DNA of 64,000 bases, taken from Stenotrophomonas sp. ASS1 (GTDB lineage: Bacteria; Pseudomonadota; Gammaproteobacteria; Xanthomonadales; Xanthomonadaceae). This document shows positions 1 to 8,684 of this stretch, piece by piece. The stretch spans positions 764,001 through 828,000 of the forward strand of contig NZ_CP031167.1 in assembly GCF_004346925.1 (NCBI RefSeq). The letters run 5' to 3'. How positions within the stretch are numbered: the first letter of the stretch is position 1; each line of letters opens with the position of its first letter. The notes beneath the pieces are model-generated. The model saw only the letters and a program-made list of their open reading frames with translations. It had not been told where the DNA came from and did not search any database. The position numbers were made by a program, and so were the translations under genes.

Positions 1-2
1 CC

Positions 3-1253
3 TTCGGCGGCAGCCTGCTGCTCGGCGGGCGCGCCGCCGACCTGATCGGCCGCCGCCGCTTCTACCGGCTGGGCATGCTGCTGTTCGCGCTGGCCTCGCT
101 GCTCGGTGCGCTGGCGCCGAACGCCACGCTGTTGATCATCGCGCGCGCCGCACAAGGCGTCGGGGCGGCGCTGCTGTTCCCGGCCACGCTGGCGCTGATC
201 AACACGCTGTACGCCGAAGGCCCGGTACGCAATCGTGCGCTGGCGATCTGGAGCATGGCCAGCGCGGTCGGCCTGGCGCTGGGCACGCTGCTCGGTGGCG
301 TGCTGACCCAGGCGTTCGGCTGGCCGGCGGTGCTCGCGGTGATCGTGCCGCTGGCCACGGCGTGCGCGGTCGCGGCCGGTACATGGCTGCCGGCCGATGG
401 TCCACGCGTGCAGGGCCGTTCCTTCGATCTGGCCGGTTGTCTCACTGTCACCGCTGGCGGCAGCCTGCTGGTCACCACTCTGGTGCAAGGGCCGGAGTGG
501 GGCTGGACGGCGCCGGCTACGCTCATCTGCCTGCTGCTTTCAGCCGTATTGTTGACGGTGTTCGTACAGATCGAAAAGCGCAGCCGTGACCCGCTGATGC
601 AGTTTTCGCTGTTGCGCCTGCCCGGCCTCCGCGCCGCGCTGGGTCTGACCTTCGCTTTCATGAGCAGCTATGGCGTGCAGTACTACTTCCTGGCGCTTTA
701 CTTCCAGGATGGCTATGGCTGGAGCCCGCTGCAGGCCGGTATGGCCTTCCTGCTGCCGACATTGGTGTGCACCTTCGGCATCCGGATTGCCGAACGCATG
801 CTGCGGCGCCGTTCGCCACGGCAGGTGCTGGCCTGGGGCTTCGCCGCAGGTGCCGTCGGCATCGCCGCGGTTGCGTTGGCGATGCCGCATGGCGCCAGCT
901 ACTGGCCGCTGTTGCCGGGCATCGTGGTGCTCAGCATCGGCCAGGGCATGAGCTGGACGGCGATGTGGATCGTGGCCGGGCAGGGCGTGCCGGGTCCGCA
1001 GCAAGGCGTCGCGTCCGGCATGGCGGCCACCGCCCAGCAGATCGGCGGCGCCTTGGGATTGGCGGTACTGGTGATGGTCGCCAACGCCGCGCGCGGCACG
1101 CAGGCGGCAACCAGCCCTGATGCGTTGCAGGGCATGGTCAATGCACAGTACGGCGCCGCGCTGTTCGCCGCGCTCGGCGTGGTGATCGCGCTGGGCCTGC
1201 GCCCGGCGCCGGTAGACTCGGCAGCGACTGCCTGCCTGAGCACCGACGCATGA
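3..1253 (+). CDS. MFS drug efflux transporter, DHA2-like (5' end outside window)
   Basis: Partial gene; its start lies before the window and about 416 codons are visible. The first visible residues include GGRAADLIGRRR, the conserved loop (motif A) between transmembrane helices 2 and 3 of the major facilitator superfamily. About a dozen hydrophobic segments follow, and the length after motif A suits the 14-helix DHA2 (EmrB/QacA) proton-driven exporters. It would act in the inner membrane; the substrate cannot be read from sequence. The stop TGA overlaps the ATG of the next gene (ATGA at 1250), so the two are probably translated together. MFS membership is firm; the DHA2 subclass is inferred. 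Confidence 0.85.
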   Translation, partial: FGGSLLLGGRAADLIGRRRFYRLGMLLFALASLLGALAPNATLLIIARAAQGVGAALLFPATLALINTLYAEGPVRNRALAIWSMASAVGLALGTLLGGVLTQAFGWPAVLAVIVPLATACAVAAGTWLPADGPRVQGRSFDLAGCLTVTAGGSLLVTTLVQGPEWGWTAPATLICLLLSAVLLTVFVQIEKRSRDPLMQFSLLRLPGLRAALGLTFAFMSSYGVQYYFLALYFQDGYGWSPLQAGMAFLLPTLVCTFGIRIAERMLRRRSPRQVLAWGFAAGAVGIAAVALAMPHGASYWPLLPGIVVLSIGQGMSWTAMWIVAGQGVPGPQQGVASGMAATAQQIGGALGLAVLVMVANAARGTQAATSPDALQGMVNAQYGAALFAALGVVIALGLRPAPVDSAATACLSTDA

Positions 1254-1921
1254 TCGAACTGCTGGACCTGCAACAGACCCTGCATGCCTTCGCTGCCTGC
1301 AACGATGACGATGAGGTGTGGAACGCCTTCGGCTGGGTGATGGCCAGCAACGAGGACCTGCTGGCTGCGCGGTTGTGGTTGCCGTCATCCAGTGATGAAG
1401 CGCTGGATGACGACGGCGAGCGATCGGCCGCTTCGGCAGCGATGGGGCTGTTCCCGTATCTGGAGCCGGCCACGTTTGCCGACGTGCTGGATGTGCAGAA
1501 GCGGCAACGCCCGCTGTCGTCGCTGCAGGACTACGCGCAGGCGCTGGCGTACTACACCGAGTACGACGCATTCCAGCAGGTCGAAGGTATCGACGAGGCC
1601 CTGGGCGAAGCGGGTGCTGAGGAACAAGCGGAGGCGCGCGAGGCAGGGCTGGGCGCAGGCATCTTCGCTTCCTTCGATCTGACGCTGAAGGCGTGCTCGG
1701 AGGGGCAGATCAAAGCCGCAGCGCAGCGCGTGGCGCGCCTGCTGGAGATGCCGGTGGGCGAGGCGTTGGCGCGCTGCCGTGCGTTGCCGCTGGTGCTGGG
1801 TGAAGCGCTGGATCGTCGCCGCGCGCAGGCGATCAAGGATGATCTCGAAGCGATCGGTGCGACCGTGCAGGTGCACGGGTTCAAGCCGTTCCCGTGGATG
1901 GATGCGCCCGTATTGCGGTAG
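1250..1921 (+). CDS. Hypothetical protein with ribosomal L7/L12-like C-terminal domain
   Basis: This 223-residue soluble protein is not one I recognise as a whole. Residues about 142-208 line up with the C-terminal domain of L7/L12 encoded in this same window (45563-45931). Both start with a strand of the type FxxTLK. Both then have IK-A--V--L/I as the first helix and a final helix ending [13 protein letters not shown] in RplL and IKDDLEAIGATVQV here. The N-terminal 110 residues are acidic and rich in aromatics, without a known motif. The start overlaps the MFS stop by 4 bp. The stop TAG is formed by the first bases of a SMAG repeat. Function is unknown. Confidence 0.75.
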   Translation: MIELLDLQQTLHAFAACNDDDEVWNAFGWVMASNEDLLAARLWLPSSSDEALDDDGERSAASAAMGLFPYLEPATFADVLDVQKRQRPLSSLQDYAQALAYYTEYDAFQQVEGIDEALGEAGAEEQAEAREAGLGAGIFASFDLTLKACSEGQIKAAAQRVARLLEMPVGEALARCRALPLVLGEALDRRRAQAIKDDLEAIGATVQVHGFKPFPWMDAPVLR

Positions 1922-1990
1922 TGCCGGCCGCTGGCCGGCAACCTCAGGTTCGTTGGATCATTGCAGTTGCCGGCCAGCGGCCGGCACTAC
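1918..1990. repeat. SMAG palindrome pair (inverted)
   Basis: Two oppositely oriented copies of a 25-bp GTAG-headed palindrome lie at 1918-1942 and 1966-1990, with 23 bp between them. Each contains the stem GCCGGCCGCTGGCCGGC. This is the S. maltophilia GTAG repeat (SMAG) family. The first GTAG supplies the stop codon of the preceding gene. The pair sits between two converging genes and could also act as a bidirectional transcription barrier. Confidence 0.85.
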
Positions 1991-2004
1991 CAAGCCTGGG
2001 TAAA

Positions 2005-2802
2005 TCACCCGGCGGCCAGCAACTGCGGTTGCAGCGCGCTGAAGATCCGCGCCAGCCGCTGCGCCCATGCCAGCTGCCCGGCGGCATCGGCGATCAGGTC
2101 CTGGCGGATCTCCAGTTCCACGTGCACCAGCCCGCGGCCTTCGCCATGCACCGGCACCGCGTAGTCGCTGGTACTGCTGACCGAATACGGTTCGTTGTCG
2201 CCCACCACCAGGTCGCCTTCGTCGCGCAGTGCCTGCAGCAGTGCATGCGCAAAGCGCGTGTCCTGGTGGTACAGCACGCCGGCATGCCACGGCCGCTGCG
2301 TGCCGTTCATCGCCGGGGTGAAGCTGTGCATCATCACCAGCAGGGTGGGGCGACCGGCATCGCGGCGTGCGTCCAGTTCGGCGTCGATGCGTGCGTGGTA
2401 CGGCGCATGGATCGCATCAATGCGCTGTTGCCGCTGCGCCGCCGACAGACCGGCATTGCCCGGGACCACGGTGTGGTCGCTCACCTCCGGAATCAGCGTC
2501 GGCGAGGCCAGTGGGCGGTTGCAGTCGATCAGCAGCCGCGAATAGGTCTGTTCGATCGCCCAGGCATCCAGCCGTTCGGCCAGTGCGCGGGTGGTGCCGG
2601 CAATGCCGATGTCCCAGCCGATGTGGCGATCCAGTTCGGCCTGTGGCAAGCCCAGGCCGGCGAGGGCACGCGGTACCTGCTGGCCGGCGTGGTCGGCCAG
2701 CAGCAGGTACGGCGACGCGCCCTGCGCCCGGTGGATCGCGTAGATTGCCGGATCATCGGCGCCAAGCAGCGCCGGCAGTGCATGCAGGTCGGCGTCAGCC
2801 AC
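2005..2802 (-). CDS. N-formylglutamate amidohydrolase family protein
   Basis: The product is 265 residues and matches the predicted N-formylglutamate amidohydrolase family (COG3931-like). Visible family features are an early LLADHAGQ segment, a GWDIG motif, the LIDCNRP motif and MMHSFTP in the middle, and an acidic VHVELEIRQDLI segment near the C-terminus. Members are metal-dependent amidases, but the true substrate of this stand-alone type is usually unknown. The start is GTG at 2802, lying inside the end of the upstream NUDIX gene (8 bp overlap). It is the last gene of a four-gene minus-strand operon with very tight overlaps. Confidence 0.8.
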   Translation of the reverse strand: MADADLHALPALLGADDPAIYAIHRAQGASPYLLLADHAGQQVPRALAGLGLPQAELDRHIGWDIGIAGTTRALAERLDAWAIEQTYSRLLIDCNRPLASPTLIPEVSDHTVVPGNAGLSAAQRQQRIDAIHAPYHARIDAELDARRDAGRPTLLVMMHSFTPAMNGTQRPWHAGVLYHQDTRFAHALLQALRDEGDLVVGDNEPYSVSSTSDYAVPVHGEGRGLVHVELEIRQDLIADAAGQLAWAQRLARIFSALQPQLLAAG

Positions 2803-3349
2803 GCGGGCGCCCGTCCAGGTGGTGCTCGATCATCCACAGGCCGGCCCACAGCTTGGCATCCAGCTCGTAGCCTTCGCCCATCTTCTGCACCAGCCAGGCC
2901 GCGGCCTCACTGCGTGGAATCTCGTGCACGGTGATGTCCTCGCTGTCATCACCGCCACCTTCGCCGATCCGGCGCAGGCCGGTAGCGCGTACGAAGGCGA
3001 TCTTCTCGCTGCTGGCGCCGGACGACGTCGGGCCGATCATCAGCACTTCGGCGTGATCGGCGGTCCAGCCGGTTTCTTCTTCCAGTTCGCGCACGGCCGA
3101 GACTTCAATCGATTCGCCGGCGTGGATGTCGCCGACCAGGCCGGCCGGCATCTCGATGGTGGGTGCCTGCAGCGGCACGCGGAACTGCTCGACGAACAGC
3201 ACCTTGTCCTCCGGGGTGACGGCGATGATGATCGCGGCCAGGCCACCGGCGTGGGTACGTTCGCTGTATTCCCAGGTGCCGCGCACCAGCATGCGCTGGT
3301 ACTTGCCTTCATAGACGACACGCGGGGCTTCGGTGTTGCGCTGGCTCAT
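2795..3349 (-). CDS. NUDIX hydrolase, ADP-ribose pyrophosphatase-like
   Basis: A 184-residue protein with a perfect Nudix box, Gx5Ex7RELxEExGW, at residues 73-95; the RELEEETG core binds the metal and catalyses pyrophosphate cleavage. The MPAG segment just before the box is typical of the ADP-ribose/ADP-sugar pyrophosphatase branch (NudF/NudE). I infer hydrolysis of a nucleoside diphosphate linked to another moiety in the cytoplasm. The chosen start at 3349 gives an ATGA overlap with the stop of the upstream nuclease gene. A longer open frame upstream only shadows that gene. The 3' end overlaps the amidohydrolase start, so the two are translationally coupled. Confidence 0.9.
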   Translation of the reverse strand: MSQRNTEAPRVVYEGKYQRMLVRGTWEYSERTHAGGLAAIIIAVTPEDKVLFVEQFRVPLQAPTIEMPAGLVGDIHAGESIEVSAVRELEEETGWTADHAEVLMIGPTSSGASSEKIAFVRATGLRRIGEGGGDDSEDITVHEIPRSEAAAWLVQKMGEGYELDAKLWAGLWMIEHHLDGRPRG

Positions 3350-4296
3350 GCGGGCTCGCCGGAATTGGAAAAGGATGGAGTGGGAACGGGGTCGGCCACA
3401 CCGGCGGCATCGAACAGCCGGCGGCGGGTCATCGGGCCGAAGCGCAGGGTCTGGCACAGGCCACCGAGCAGCTCCGGATCGGCTGCCTGGCGCAGCAGCC
3501 CGGGCTGGCTGCCTTCCAGCGGCGCGTCCAGCGCGATGGTGGTCAGCTGGCGCCAGAGCTGGGCGTGCTCGCGCTGTTCGCGCAGGCGCACCGCCATCTG
3601 TGCCGCGCCGCGCAGGCGCAGGAACGGCACTTCGTCCAGGCGTTCGTACAGCGCATCCATGCTGCCGAAGTGGGCCAGCAGCACGGCGGCGGACTTGCTG
3701 CCGACACCACTGACACCGGGAATGTTGTCCACCGCATCGCCGCACAGTGCCAGGTAATCGGCGATCTGGTGCGCGTGCACGCCGTGCCGCGCCTTCACTC
3801 CGGCTACGTCCCAACGCTGGTTGCGTGCGTAGTCCCACTGCTCGTCGTGATCCAGCAGCAGCTGCGACAGGTCCTTGTCGGCGGAGATGATCACCCCGCG
3901 GTGGCTGCCACGGTGCACGTGCAGGGCGCTGCCGATCAGGTCATCGGCTTCGTATTCGTGGTGGGCAAGCACCGCAAGGCCCAACGCCGCGCACAGCGCC
4001 TTGCAGTGTACGAACTGGCGCTTGAGCGCTTCCGGCGCCGGGTCCCGATTGGCCTTGTAGGCCGGATACAGCCGGTGGCGGAAGCCGCTGTCGAGTGCTT
4101 CGTCGAAGGCGATGGCGATGTGCCGCGGGCGCTCGCGTTCGAGCAGATCGAGCAGGAAGCGGGCGAAGCCGTGCACGGCGTTGGTCGGCCAGCCCTGCGC
4201 GTCCTGGAACTGGTCCGGCAGCGAGTGCCAGGCGCGGAACACGTAGATGCTGGCGTCGACCAGATACAGCGATGGCGGTGGTGCCGGCAGGCTCAT
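3346..4296 (-). CDS. 5'-3' exonuclease / flap endonuclease (Xni-like)
   Basis: A 316-residue protein of the FEN family, equivalent to the N-terminal exonuclease domain of DNA polymerase I but stand-alone. Acidic metal-binding motifs are visible: YLVDAS near residue 10, AFDEALDSGFR, EADDLIG and SADKDLSQLL. They are followed by the helix-3-turn-helix DNA-binding segment around DAVDNIPGVSGVGSKSA. It should cleave 5' flaps or act as an exonuclease in repair and Okazaki-fragment processing. It overlaps the upstream nitroreductase gene by 4 bp and the downstream NUDIX start by 4 bp. Confidence 0.88.
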   Translation of the reverse strand: MSLPAPPPSLYLVDASIYVFRAWHSLPDQFQDAQGWPTNAVHGFARFLLDLLERERPRHIAIAFDEALDSGFRHRLYPAYKANRDPAPEALKRQFVHCKALCAALGLAVLAHHEYEADDLIGSALHVHRGSHRGVIISADKDLSQLLLDHDEQWDYARNQRWDVAGVKARHGVHAHQIADYLALCGDAVDNIPGVSGVGSKSAAVLLAHFGSMDALYERLDEVPFLRLRGAAQMAVRLREQREHAQLWRQLTTIALDAPLEGSQPGLLRQAADPELLGGLCQTLRFGPMTRRRLFDAAGVADPVPTPSFSNSGEPA

Positions 4297-4895
4297 GCCG
4301 GTGGCGTCCAGTCGCGCAGCAGGGCCGCCGGATCGGGGCGCTCGCGCTCAGGTACATCGGCCTTGGGTGTACCGATGTGGATGAAGCCGGCGATGCGTTC
4401 GCCTTCGGCCAGGCCCAGATGTACCTGCACGACCGGGTCGAAGGCCATCCATGCAGTCAGCCACTGCGCACCGAAGCCCAGCGCCTGCGCGGCCTGCAGC
4501 AGGGCGAAGCAGACGCAGCCGGCGGTCATCAGCTGTTCCTGCTCGGGCACCTTCGGGTCCGGCCGCGGGCTGGCCACCACCACGATCACCAGCGGCGCAT
4601 GGCTGAAACGCTGGCGGTCCTTCTCGAATACCGCCTCGCCCGCATGCGGGTCGCGCTGGCGGCTGCGCTCGGCCAGGAAGTCGCCCAGAGTGTGACGTGC
4701 ATCGCCGGCGATCTTCAGGAAGCGGAACGGTACGCGCTTGCCGTGGTCGGGCACGCGCACGGCCGAGGCCAGCATGCGCTGCAGGGTGGCTGGATCCGGT
4801 CCGGGCTCGCCCAGTTGCCGCGAGGGCACCGAGCGGCGGGCATCCAGGGCAAGCAGGGCAGCGGGGTCGGGCATGGAATCTGAACCGGTCATCAC
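4293..4895 (-). CDS. Nitroreductase family protein (YdjA-like)
   Basis: A 200-residue FMN-dependent nitroreductase family protein of the small YdjA type. Visible features are the N-terminal DARRSVPSRQL segment (family RRS motif binding FMN phosphate), the VPDHGKRVPFRF segment, a central AGCVCFALLQAAQALG helix at the dimer interface, and a C-terminal FIHIGTP strand. It probably reduces quinones or nitro compounds with NAD(P)H. It is the first gene of the four-gene minus operon. Two other in-frame ATGs (4892, 4874) are possible starts, and none has a clear ribosome-binding site. Confidence 0.85.
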   Translation of the reverse strand: MMTGSDSMPDPAALLALDARRSVPSRQLGEPGPDPATLQRMLASAVRVPDHGKRVPFRFLKIAGDARHTLGDFLAERSRQRDPHAGEAVFEKDRQRFSHAPLVIVVVASPRPDPKVPEQEQLMTAGCVCFALLQAAQALGFGAQWLTAWMAFDPVVQVHLGLAEGERIAGFIHIGTPKADVPERERPDPAALLRDWTPPA

Positions 4896-5205
4896 GGGTG
4901 TTTGATTATAGTCGGGGTGGTCAATGACGCCGTCTGTGTCGCGTCCCGCCCCTGAATATCAAACTGTGATGAACGTCATGCCACTGGCGGGAAACGGACG
5001 ACCGCTTCCCCTCGCCTCGCAGGCCTTGCACGGCTTACGATATCTATCTTGCCGGGCCGCCGGTCATGAGGTTTGAAGTGAGGACTGTTTCACTGTCCGC
5101 GACGGGCTGGCCGGCCTACCATCGACATACCGGTACATGGGGTGTACCGGTCGTCGCGATGTCCATGCTGTCTGTCGTACCAGAGAAGGTGGGGAGCCTT
5201 CCCGA
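4896..5205. other. Divergent intergenic region upstream of the nitroreductase operon and DUF1631 gene
   Basis: This 310-bp gap holds no gene. It must contain the promoters of two divergent transcripts. A TATAAT on the minus strand (4905-4910) lies unusually close to the nitroreductase start. A perfect 8-bp inverted repeat at 5129-5151 lies 55 bp before the DUF1631 start. A second small inverted repeat is visible around 5075-5097 (AGTGA...TCACT). Confidence 0.5.
5129..5151. promoter_or_regulatory. Palindrome, possible operator upstream of DUF1631 gene
   Basis: ACCGGTAC at 5129-5136 and GTACCGGT at 5144-5151 are separated by 7 bp, with flanking CGAC/CGTCG extending the symmetry imperfectly. 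The site lies 55-77 bp before the ATG, where a repressor or activator could act. It could also be a small RNA hairpin in the leader. Confidence 0.4.
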
Positions 5206-7527
5206 ATGATGAGCGTGCCCACACCGATGGGATCGCCGGGGCGTGACCCGGCCCAGCTCCAGCGTGCCCGGGACATGGTCCTGCCGGCGCTGTGCCAGGC
5301 GTTCGGGGCCGCACTGGCGCGCTTCGACGATGCCCTGTTCGACCGCGCCGGCAATGCTGGCTCGTCGCAGCTGCTGTTCCTGGATGCAATGCGCGAACTG
5401 CGCCGCCGCCGCGAGGACATCGCCGCCGCCTTCGCCGGCCACCTGCAGCGGGCCTGGGAGGCGCTGGCTAGCGGTGAACCGTTGTCGGCCGAAGCGACCC
5501 TGTCCGGTCCGGCCGAGGACGGCCTGAGCCTGCTGGCGGAACACGTGCTGGAATCGCGGCTGGCGGTACGCAACTTCGCCACCGTGCTGCTGCGTGACTT
5601 CAAGCCGGTGCTGGCGCGGCTGGACCGCCGCCTCGGCCGCCTGATCGGCGGCGCCGAGCTGGATGCCGATCACAACCCGGTCAGCCCCGAACATCTGGGC
5701 GTGGCCATCCATGAGGCCTTTGCCGGCTGCGAACTGGCGCCGGAAGTGCACCTGGTGCTGATCAAGCTGTGTGAGCGCGACCTGCGCGCGCCGGTGGGCC
5801 GCATCTACGAGAAGCTGGACGAGCAGCTGGCCGCCGCTGGCGTGATGTCGCAGATGGGGGCGCCGCGGCGTCCATTGTCGGCCGCGCCCGACCCGCGCAT
5901 GGCGCCCGGGTCGGACGATCTGGTCGAGCCGCGCCACGCGGCGGGCTTCGAATCCGAATTCAGCGATGATGAACAGGCCGCGCCGGCCTGGGCACAGCGC
6001 TTCGCTGCGCGCTGGTCCGAGCGCCGTGGCCACATGCAGCAGCACCTCGGGAGCGAGGATGCCGGCAACGGCGAGGCGTATGCCGGCCAGCAGGGAATGC
6101 TGCTGGAGGCCCTGCATGAGCTGCTGCAGCAGACCCGTCATGTCCGCGAAGACGCCACCTCGGCAGCGCAGGTCGCGGTTGGCCAGCACCGCCCGTTGAG
6201 CCAGCGCGAGATGATGTCGGTGCTGTCGCTGCTGCAGGCCACGCCCAGCGCCACCCTGCGTGCGGCCATCGGCGAGGACGGCGAATCACTGGCGCAGCGG
6301 CTGAAGAGTGAAGTGCTGTCCAGCGCCACCCGTCTCGGCGTCGATCCTGGCCAGACCCGGCTGGACCCGCAGGACGAAGATGCGATCGATCTGGTCGGCA
6401 TGCTGTTCGACGTGATGCTGGACGAACGCGAGCTGGAGGGCCGTTCGCGCGAGCTGATCGGCCGCCTGGTGGTGCCCTTCGTCAAGGTGGCGATGCTCGA
6501 CCGCCGCATGTTCGTGCAGAAGACCCACCCGGCCCGCAAGCTGCTCAACTCGCTGGCCGAAGCCTGCGAGGGCAATACCGGCGAAAGCCAGGCCGAGCGC
6601 ATGCTGATGGCCAAGGTCGAGGAAATCATCGAGCGCCTGGTTGCCGAGTTCAACGAGAACCTGGCGATCTTCCTGACTCTGGAAGAAGAATTCCGCGAAT
6701 TCCTTGTGCAGCATCGCCGCCGTGTGGAGATCGCCGAGCGCCGCGCCGCCGAAACGCAGCGCGGCCAGGAGAAGCTGGAAATGGCCCGCAGCCGGGCGGG
6801 TGCCGAACTGGATCGCCGCATCGGCGATGCCACCCTGCCGCCGGCCATCGCCGAGTTCCTGCGCCAGCCATGGCAGCACCACCTGACCCTGGCGCTGCTG
6901 CGCGAGGGCGAGGAGGGCGCGTCGGTGGCCGAGGCACTGAGCCTGGCTGACGGCCTGCTGGAGGAAGTGGCCGAGGCCCGCCGCCAGATCGTCGGCAAGC
7001 CGTGGCTGCAGGCCTGGCAGCCGGTGCTGGCCAAGGTATTTGCCAGTGTCGGCGTGCACGGCGATGCCGCCACCGGTGCCATCGACGCCCTGCACGACAC
7101 CCTGCAGGGCATTGCGGAATCGCGACCGGAACTGCAGCGCGCGCTGCCGGAGCTGCCGCAGGTCGCCTTGCCGGCGCCGCCGGTGGCTGAGTCGCCAGCG
7201 GTGGAGCTCGGCGGGCAGATCGACGCCGACGATTTCGACAACGCCGACGCCGACCGCTTCCGACGCATGGAAATCGGCAACTGGCTGGACTTCGTCGACA
7301 AGGACGGCAAGGTGCAGGCCGGCAAGCTGTCCTGGGTCAGCCCGATTTCCTCGCGCCTGCTGTTCGTCAACCGCCGCGGCGTGCGCTTCTGCGTGGCCTC
7401 GCCGGAAGAACTGGCAGTGATGGTGCGGCTGGGCCGCCTGCGCGCCCACGTCGACGATGGCGCCTTCGACAGCGCGATGCAGGGTGTGATCGATCGGCTG
7501 GACCCGGGCAGCGCAACACTGCACTGA
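5206..7527 (+). CDS. DUF1631 domain protein with PilZ-like C-terminus
   Basis: A 773-residue, largely helical cytoplasmic protein of the DUF1631 family. It is rich in leucine, arginine and acidic residues, with a likely coiled coil around residues 475-560 (LEEEFREFL...AERRAAETQR). The C-terminal stretch (about residues 690-760) contains LSWVSPISSRLLFVNRRG, which resembles the beta-barrel core of PilZ-related domains and suggests nucleotide signalling; the canonical RxxxR c-di-GMP motif is not evident to me. The start at 5206 is chosen because AGGTGGGGAG precedes it by about 10 bases. It is transcribed alone, divergent from the nitroreductase operon. Exact function is unknown. Confidence 0.8.
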   Translation: MMSVPTPMGSPGRDPAQLQRARDMVLPALCQAFGAALARFDDALFDRAGNAGSSQLLFLDAMRELRRRREDIAAAFAGHLQRAWEALASGEPLSAEATLSGPAEDGLSLLAEHVLESRLAVRNFATVLLRDFKPVLARLDRRLGRLIGGAELDADHNPVSPEHLGVAIHEAFAGCELAPEVHLVLIKLCERDLRAPVGRIYEKLDEQLAAAGVMSQMGAPRRPLSAAPDPRMAPGSDDLVEPRHAAGFESEFSDDEQAAPAWAQRFAARWSERRGHMQQHLGSEDAGNGEAYAGQQGMLLEALHELLQQTRHVREDATSAAQVAVGQHRPLSQREMMSVLSLLQATPSATLRAAIGEDGESLAQRLKSEVLSSATRLGVDPGQTRLDPQDEDAIDLVGMLFDVMLDERELEGRSRELIGRLVVPFVKVAMLDRRMFVQKTHPARKLLNSLAEACEGNTGESQAERMLMAKVEEIIERLVAEFNENLAIFLTLEEEFREFLVQHRRRVEIAERRAAETQRGQEKLEMARSRAGAELDRRIGDATLPPAIAEFLRQPWQHHLTLALLREGEEGASVAEALSLADGLLEEVAEARRQIVGKPWLQAWQPVLAKVFASVGVHGDAATGAIDALHDTLQGIAESRPELQRALPELPQVALPAPPVAESPAVELGGQIDADDFDNADADRFRRMEIGNWLDFVDKDGKVQAGKLSWVSPISSRLLFVNRRGVRFCVASPEELAVMVRLGRLRAHVDDGAFDSAMQGVIDRLDPGSATLH

Positions 7528-7579
7528 GCCGTGGCCGCCTGCTAGGATCGGGAAAACTCACCGATCAGCGGGGACCTGC

Positions 7580-8659
7580 ATGGCCGTGGCGTTGCTGGGG
7601 ATCAAGGAGACCGCGCCGGGCGAACGGCGCGTGGCGTTGACGCCGGAAACCGCGCGCAAGCTCGGTGCCTTGGGCATCACTGTCTGGTATGAGGCCGGCG
7701 CCGGTCTGGCGGCGGGATTTACCGATGCTGCCTATGACGACGCCGGTGCACGTGTGTTCGATGTAGGTCGCTGGGCCGAGATCGATATCCTGCTGTGCGT
7801 GCAGGCACCGCCGGTGGCGGTGCTGGAGCAGCTCAAGCCCGCTGCCAGCGTGGTCGGCCTGCTGACTCCGGCCAGTGATCCGGCGCTTGCGGCATTGGCC
7901 GCTGGCGACCGCCTGCACCTGTTCCCACTGCAGCAGCTGCCGCGCACCACCCGCGCGCAGGCGATGGATGTACTCAGCTCGCAGGCCGGCATGGCCGGTT
8001 ACAAGGCGGCACTGATCGCGGCCGAGCGTGCGCCGCGTTTCTTCCCGATGCTGACCACCGCCGCCGGTACCGTGCGCCCAGCCAAGGTGCTGGTGATCGG
8101 TGCCGGTGTGGCCGGTCTGCAGGCCATCGCCACCGCGCGTCGTCTCGGTGCACAGGTGGAAGGTTTCGACGTGCGCCCGGAAACCCGCGAGCAGATCCAG
8201 TCGCTGGGCGCGCGCTTCCTTGATCTTGGTGTGAGTGCAGCCGGTGAAGGCGGCTATGCGCGTGCGTTGACCGATGAGGAACGCGCCGAGCAGCAGCGCC
8301 GGCTGGCCGACCACCTGCGCAGCGTGGATGTGGTGATCTGCACGGCAGCGGTACCGGGGCGACCGGCGCCGACGATCGTGACTGCCGCGATGGTGGAAGG
8401 CATGGCCACCGGCAGCGTCATTGTCGATCTGGCGGCAGAGAGCGGCGGCAACTGCGCACTGACCCAGCCGGGGCAGTGCATCGAACATCAGGGCGTGACC
8501 ATCGATGGCCCGCTTGGCCTGGCCAGCCGCGGCGCGACCCAGGCCAGCGAGATGTACGCGCGCAACCTGCTCAACTTCGTCGCCTTGTTCGTGCGCGAAG
8601 GGGAGCTCAGTTTCGACTGGGACGACGAGTTGCTGGCGAAGACACGCTGGCAGGCGTGA
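7580..8659 (+). CDS. pntAa: NAD(P) transhydrogenase subunit alpha, part 1
   Basis: A 359-residue NAD(H)-binding component (domain I) of the proton-translocating transhydrogenase, which moves hydride between NADH and NADP+ at the inner membrane. The N-terminal half matches the alanine dehydrogenase/PNT N-domain (IKETAPGERRVALTPE). The Rossmann motif VLVIGAGVAGLQA lies near residue 175, and the following GFDVRPETREQ is typical. The subunit ends without membrane helices, as in organisms where the alpha subunit is split. Unusually, pntAb and pntB are about 1.6 kb downstream beyond three opposed genes. GGGGA lies about 7 bases before the ATG. Confidence 0.95.
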   Translation: MAVALLGIKETAPGERRVALTPETARKLGALGITVWYEAGAGLAAGFTDAAYDDAGARVFDVGRWAEIDILLCVQAPPVAVLEQLKPAASVVGLLTPASDPALAALAAGDRLHLFPLQQLPRTTRAQAMDVLSSQAGMAGYKAALIAAERAPRFFPMLTTAAGTVRPAKVLVIGAGVAGLQAIATARRLGAQVEGFDVRPETREQIQSLGARFLDLGVSAAGEGGYARALTDEERAEQQRRLADHLRSVDVVICTAAVPGRPAPTIVTAAMVEGMATGSVIVDLAAESGGNCALTQPGQCIEHQGVTIDGPLGLASRGATQASEMYARNLLNFVALFVREGELSFDWDDELLAKTRWQA

Positions 8660-8684
8660 GCCGGTAGCGCCGATTGCCTTCCCG

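Noticed and set aside
4905-4910. TATAAT on the minus strand as promoter of the nitroreductase operon
   Set aside because: It lies only about 10 bases before the first ATG and no -35 hexamer is at a usual distance. It would require an almost leaderless message, so I did not list it as a promoter.
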